Below are positions 6,259 through 6,441 of a stretch of 6,441 nucleotides of DNA, piece after piece (positions within the stretch are counted from its first letter, which is position 1; each line of letters starts with the position of its first letter). Both the position numbers and the translations under genes were made by a program. The notes under the pieces were generated by a model that was given only the letters and a program-made list of their open reading frames with translations, searched no databases and was not told the DNA's origin. The DNA is taken from the NCBI GenBank assembly GCA_013811975.1, contig JACCUF010000087.1, forward strand, positions 1 to 6,441. The letters run 5' to 3'. This stretch comes from Geodermatophilaceae bacterium (GTDB taxonomy: Bacteria; Actinomycetota; Actinomycetes; Mycobacteriales; Geodermatophilaceae).

Positions 6259-6441
6259 TTATTCGGTGCAGTTGGCGGTGCCGTCGGCGCACTTCAACGC
6301 CCTCAAGGAGCCCCATGGGATCTGCGTCAACCTTGTGTAATTCGCCAATAGGTCAGAGGACCGTTGCTCGAGCGGGATGTTGACTTCGTGGGTTTTATCG
6401 GTCACGAACATGCCGTACTGCTGCAGGGCTCTGGCGATAGC
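6259..6441 (-). CDS. Secreted-protein paralogue of gene A, 3' end only (gene B)
   Basis: This partial gene runs in from beyond the right edge and ends with TAA at 6259-6261. The visible 60 residues run from AIARALQQYG to GTANCTE. They match residues 248-307 of gene A at 55 of 60 positions; the differences are Q263K, G266E, F269I, E304N and V306T. Both C-terminal cysteines are kept. The frame is intact, with no stop or indel, so the gene looks functional here, but its signal peptide and N-terminal part cannot be seen. It points toward the four-gene block, as gene A does from the other side. Its function is as unknown as that of gene A. Confidence 0.88.
   Translation of the reverse strand, partial: AIARALQQYGMFVTDKTHEVNIPLEQRSSDLLANYTRLTQIPWGSLRALKCADGTANCTE
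6259..6441 (-). repeat. Right arm of inverted repeat (3' end of gene B)
   Basis: This is the reverse-complement partner of 937-1119, with 167 of 183 identical positions and no gap. Identity stops at the stop codon; the sequence beyond it (below 6259) does not match that beyond gene A. The outer limit lies outside the window. The two arms enclose 5139 bp. Confidence 0.95.

Overview
The window looks like chromosomal DNA of a high-GC Gram-positive bacterium (actinobacterium). Base composition is GC-rich, third codon positions are mostly G or C, GTG starts are common, promoters are weak, and the protein families fit. I cannot name the genus. No tRNA, rRNA, CRISPR array, integrase or transposase is visible.

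Layout. At the left, a plus-strand gene (196-1119, gene A) encodes a secreted, six-cysteine protein of unknown function. It runs toward a block of four minus-strand genes. In transcription order these are an ATP-grasp carboxylate-amine ligase-like protein (6126-4927), a calcineurin-like metallophosphoesterase (4934-4137), a CelD/BcsL-type GNAT acyltransferase (4140-3016) and, after a 297-bp gap, a Wzx/WzxC-type polysaccharide flippase (2718-1198). The first three are joined by 8-nt and 4-nt overlaps and almost certainly form one translationally coupled operon. The flippase may have its own promoter and has a perfect 8-bp hairpin beside its predicted start.

At the right edge (6441-6259) lies the 3' end of a second gene on the minus strand, gene B. 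Its last 183 nt match the last 183 nt of gene A with no gap and 167 identical bases. Two near-identical secreted-protein genes, both pointing inward, therefore bracket the four-gene block as an inverted repeat of at least 183 bp. It is cut by the window edge and is probably longer. Each copy has a hairpin terminator candidate of its own between it and the block.

How the genes may work together (inference). A Wzx-type flippase beside a CelD-like acyltransferase and an ATP-grasp ligase suggests synthesis and export of a surface glycan or glycoconjugate carrying an acyl or amino-acid substituent. The phosphoesterase could act on a nucleotide or phosphate intermediate. No glycosyltransferase or polymerase is present, so the window would hold only part of such a pathway. 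The most unusual feature is the inverted pair of secreted-protein genes around the block. It could support inversion or gene conversion, and identity drops sharply in the last ten codons, as at the edge of a recombination tract.
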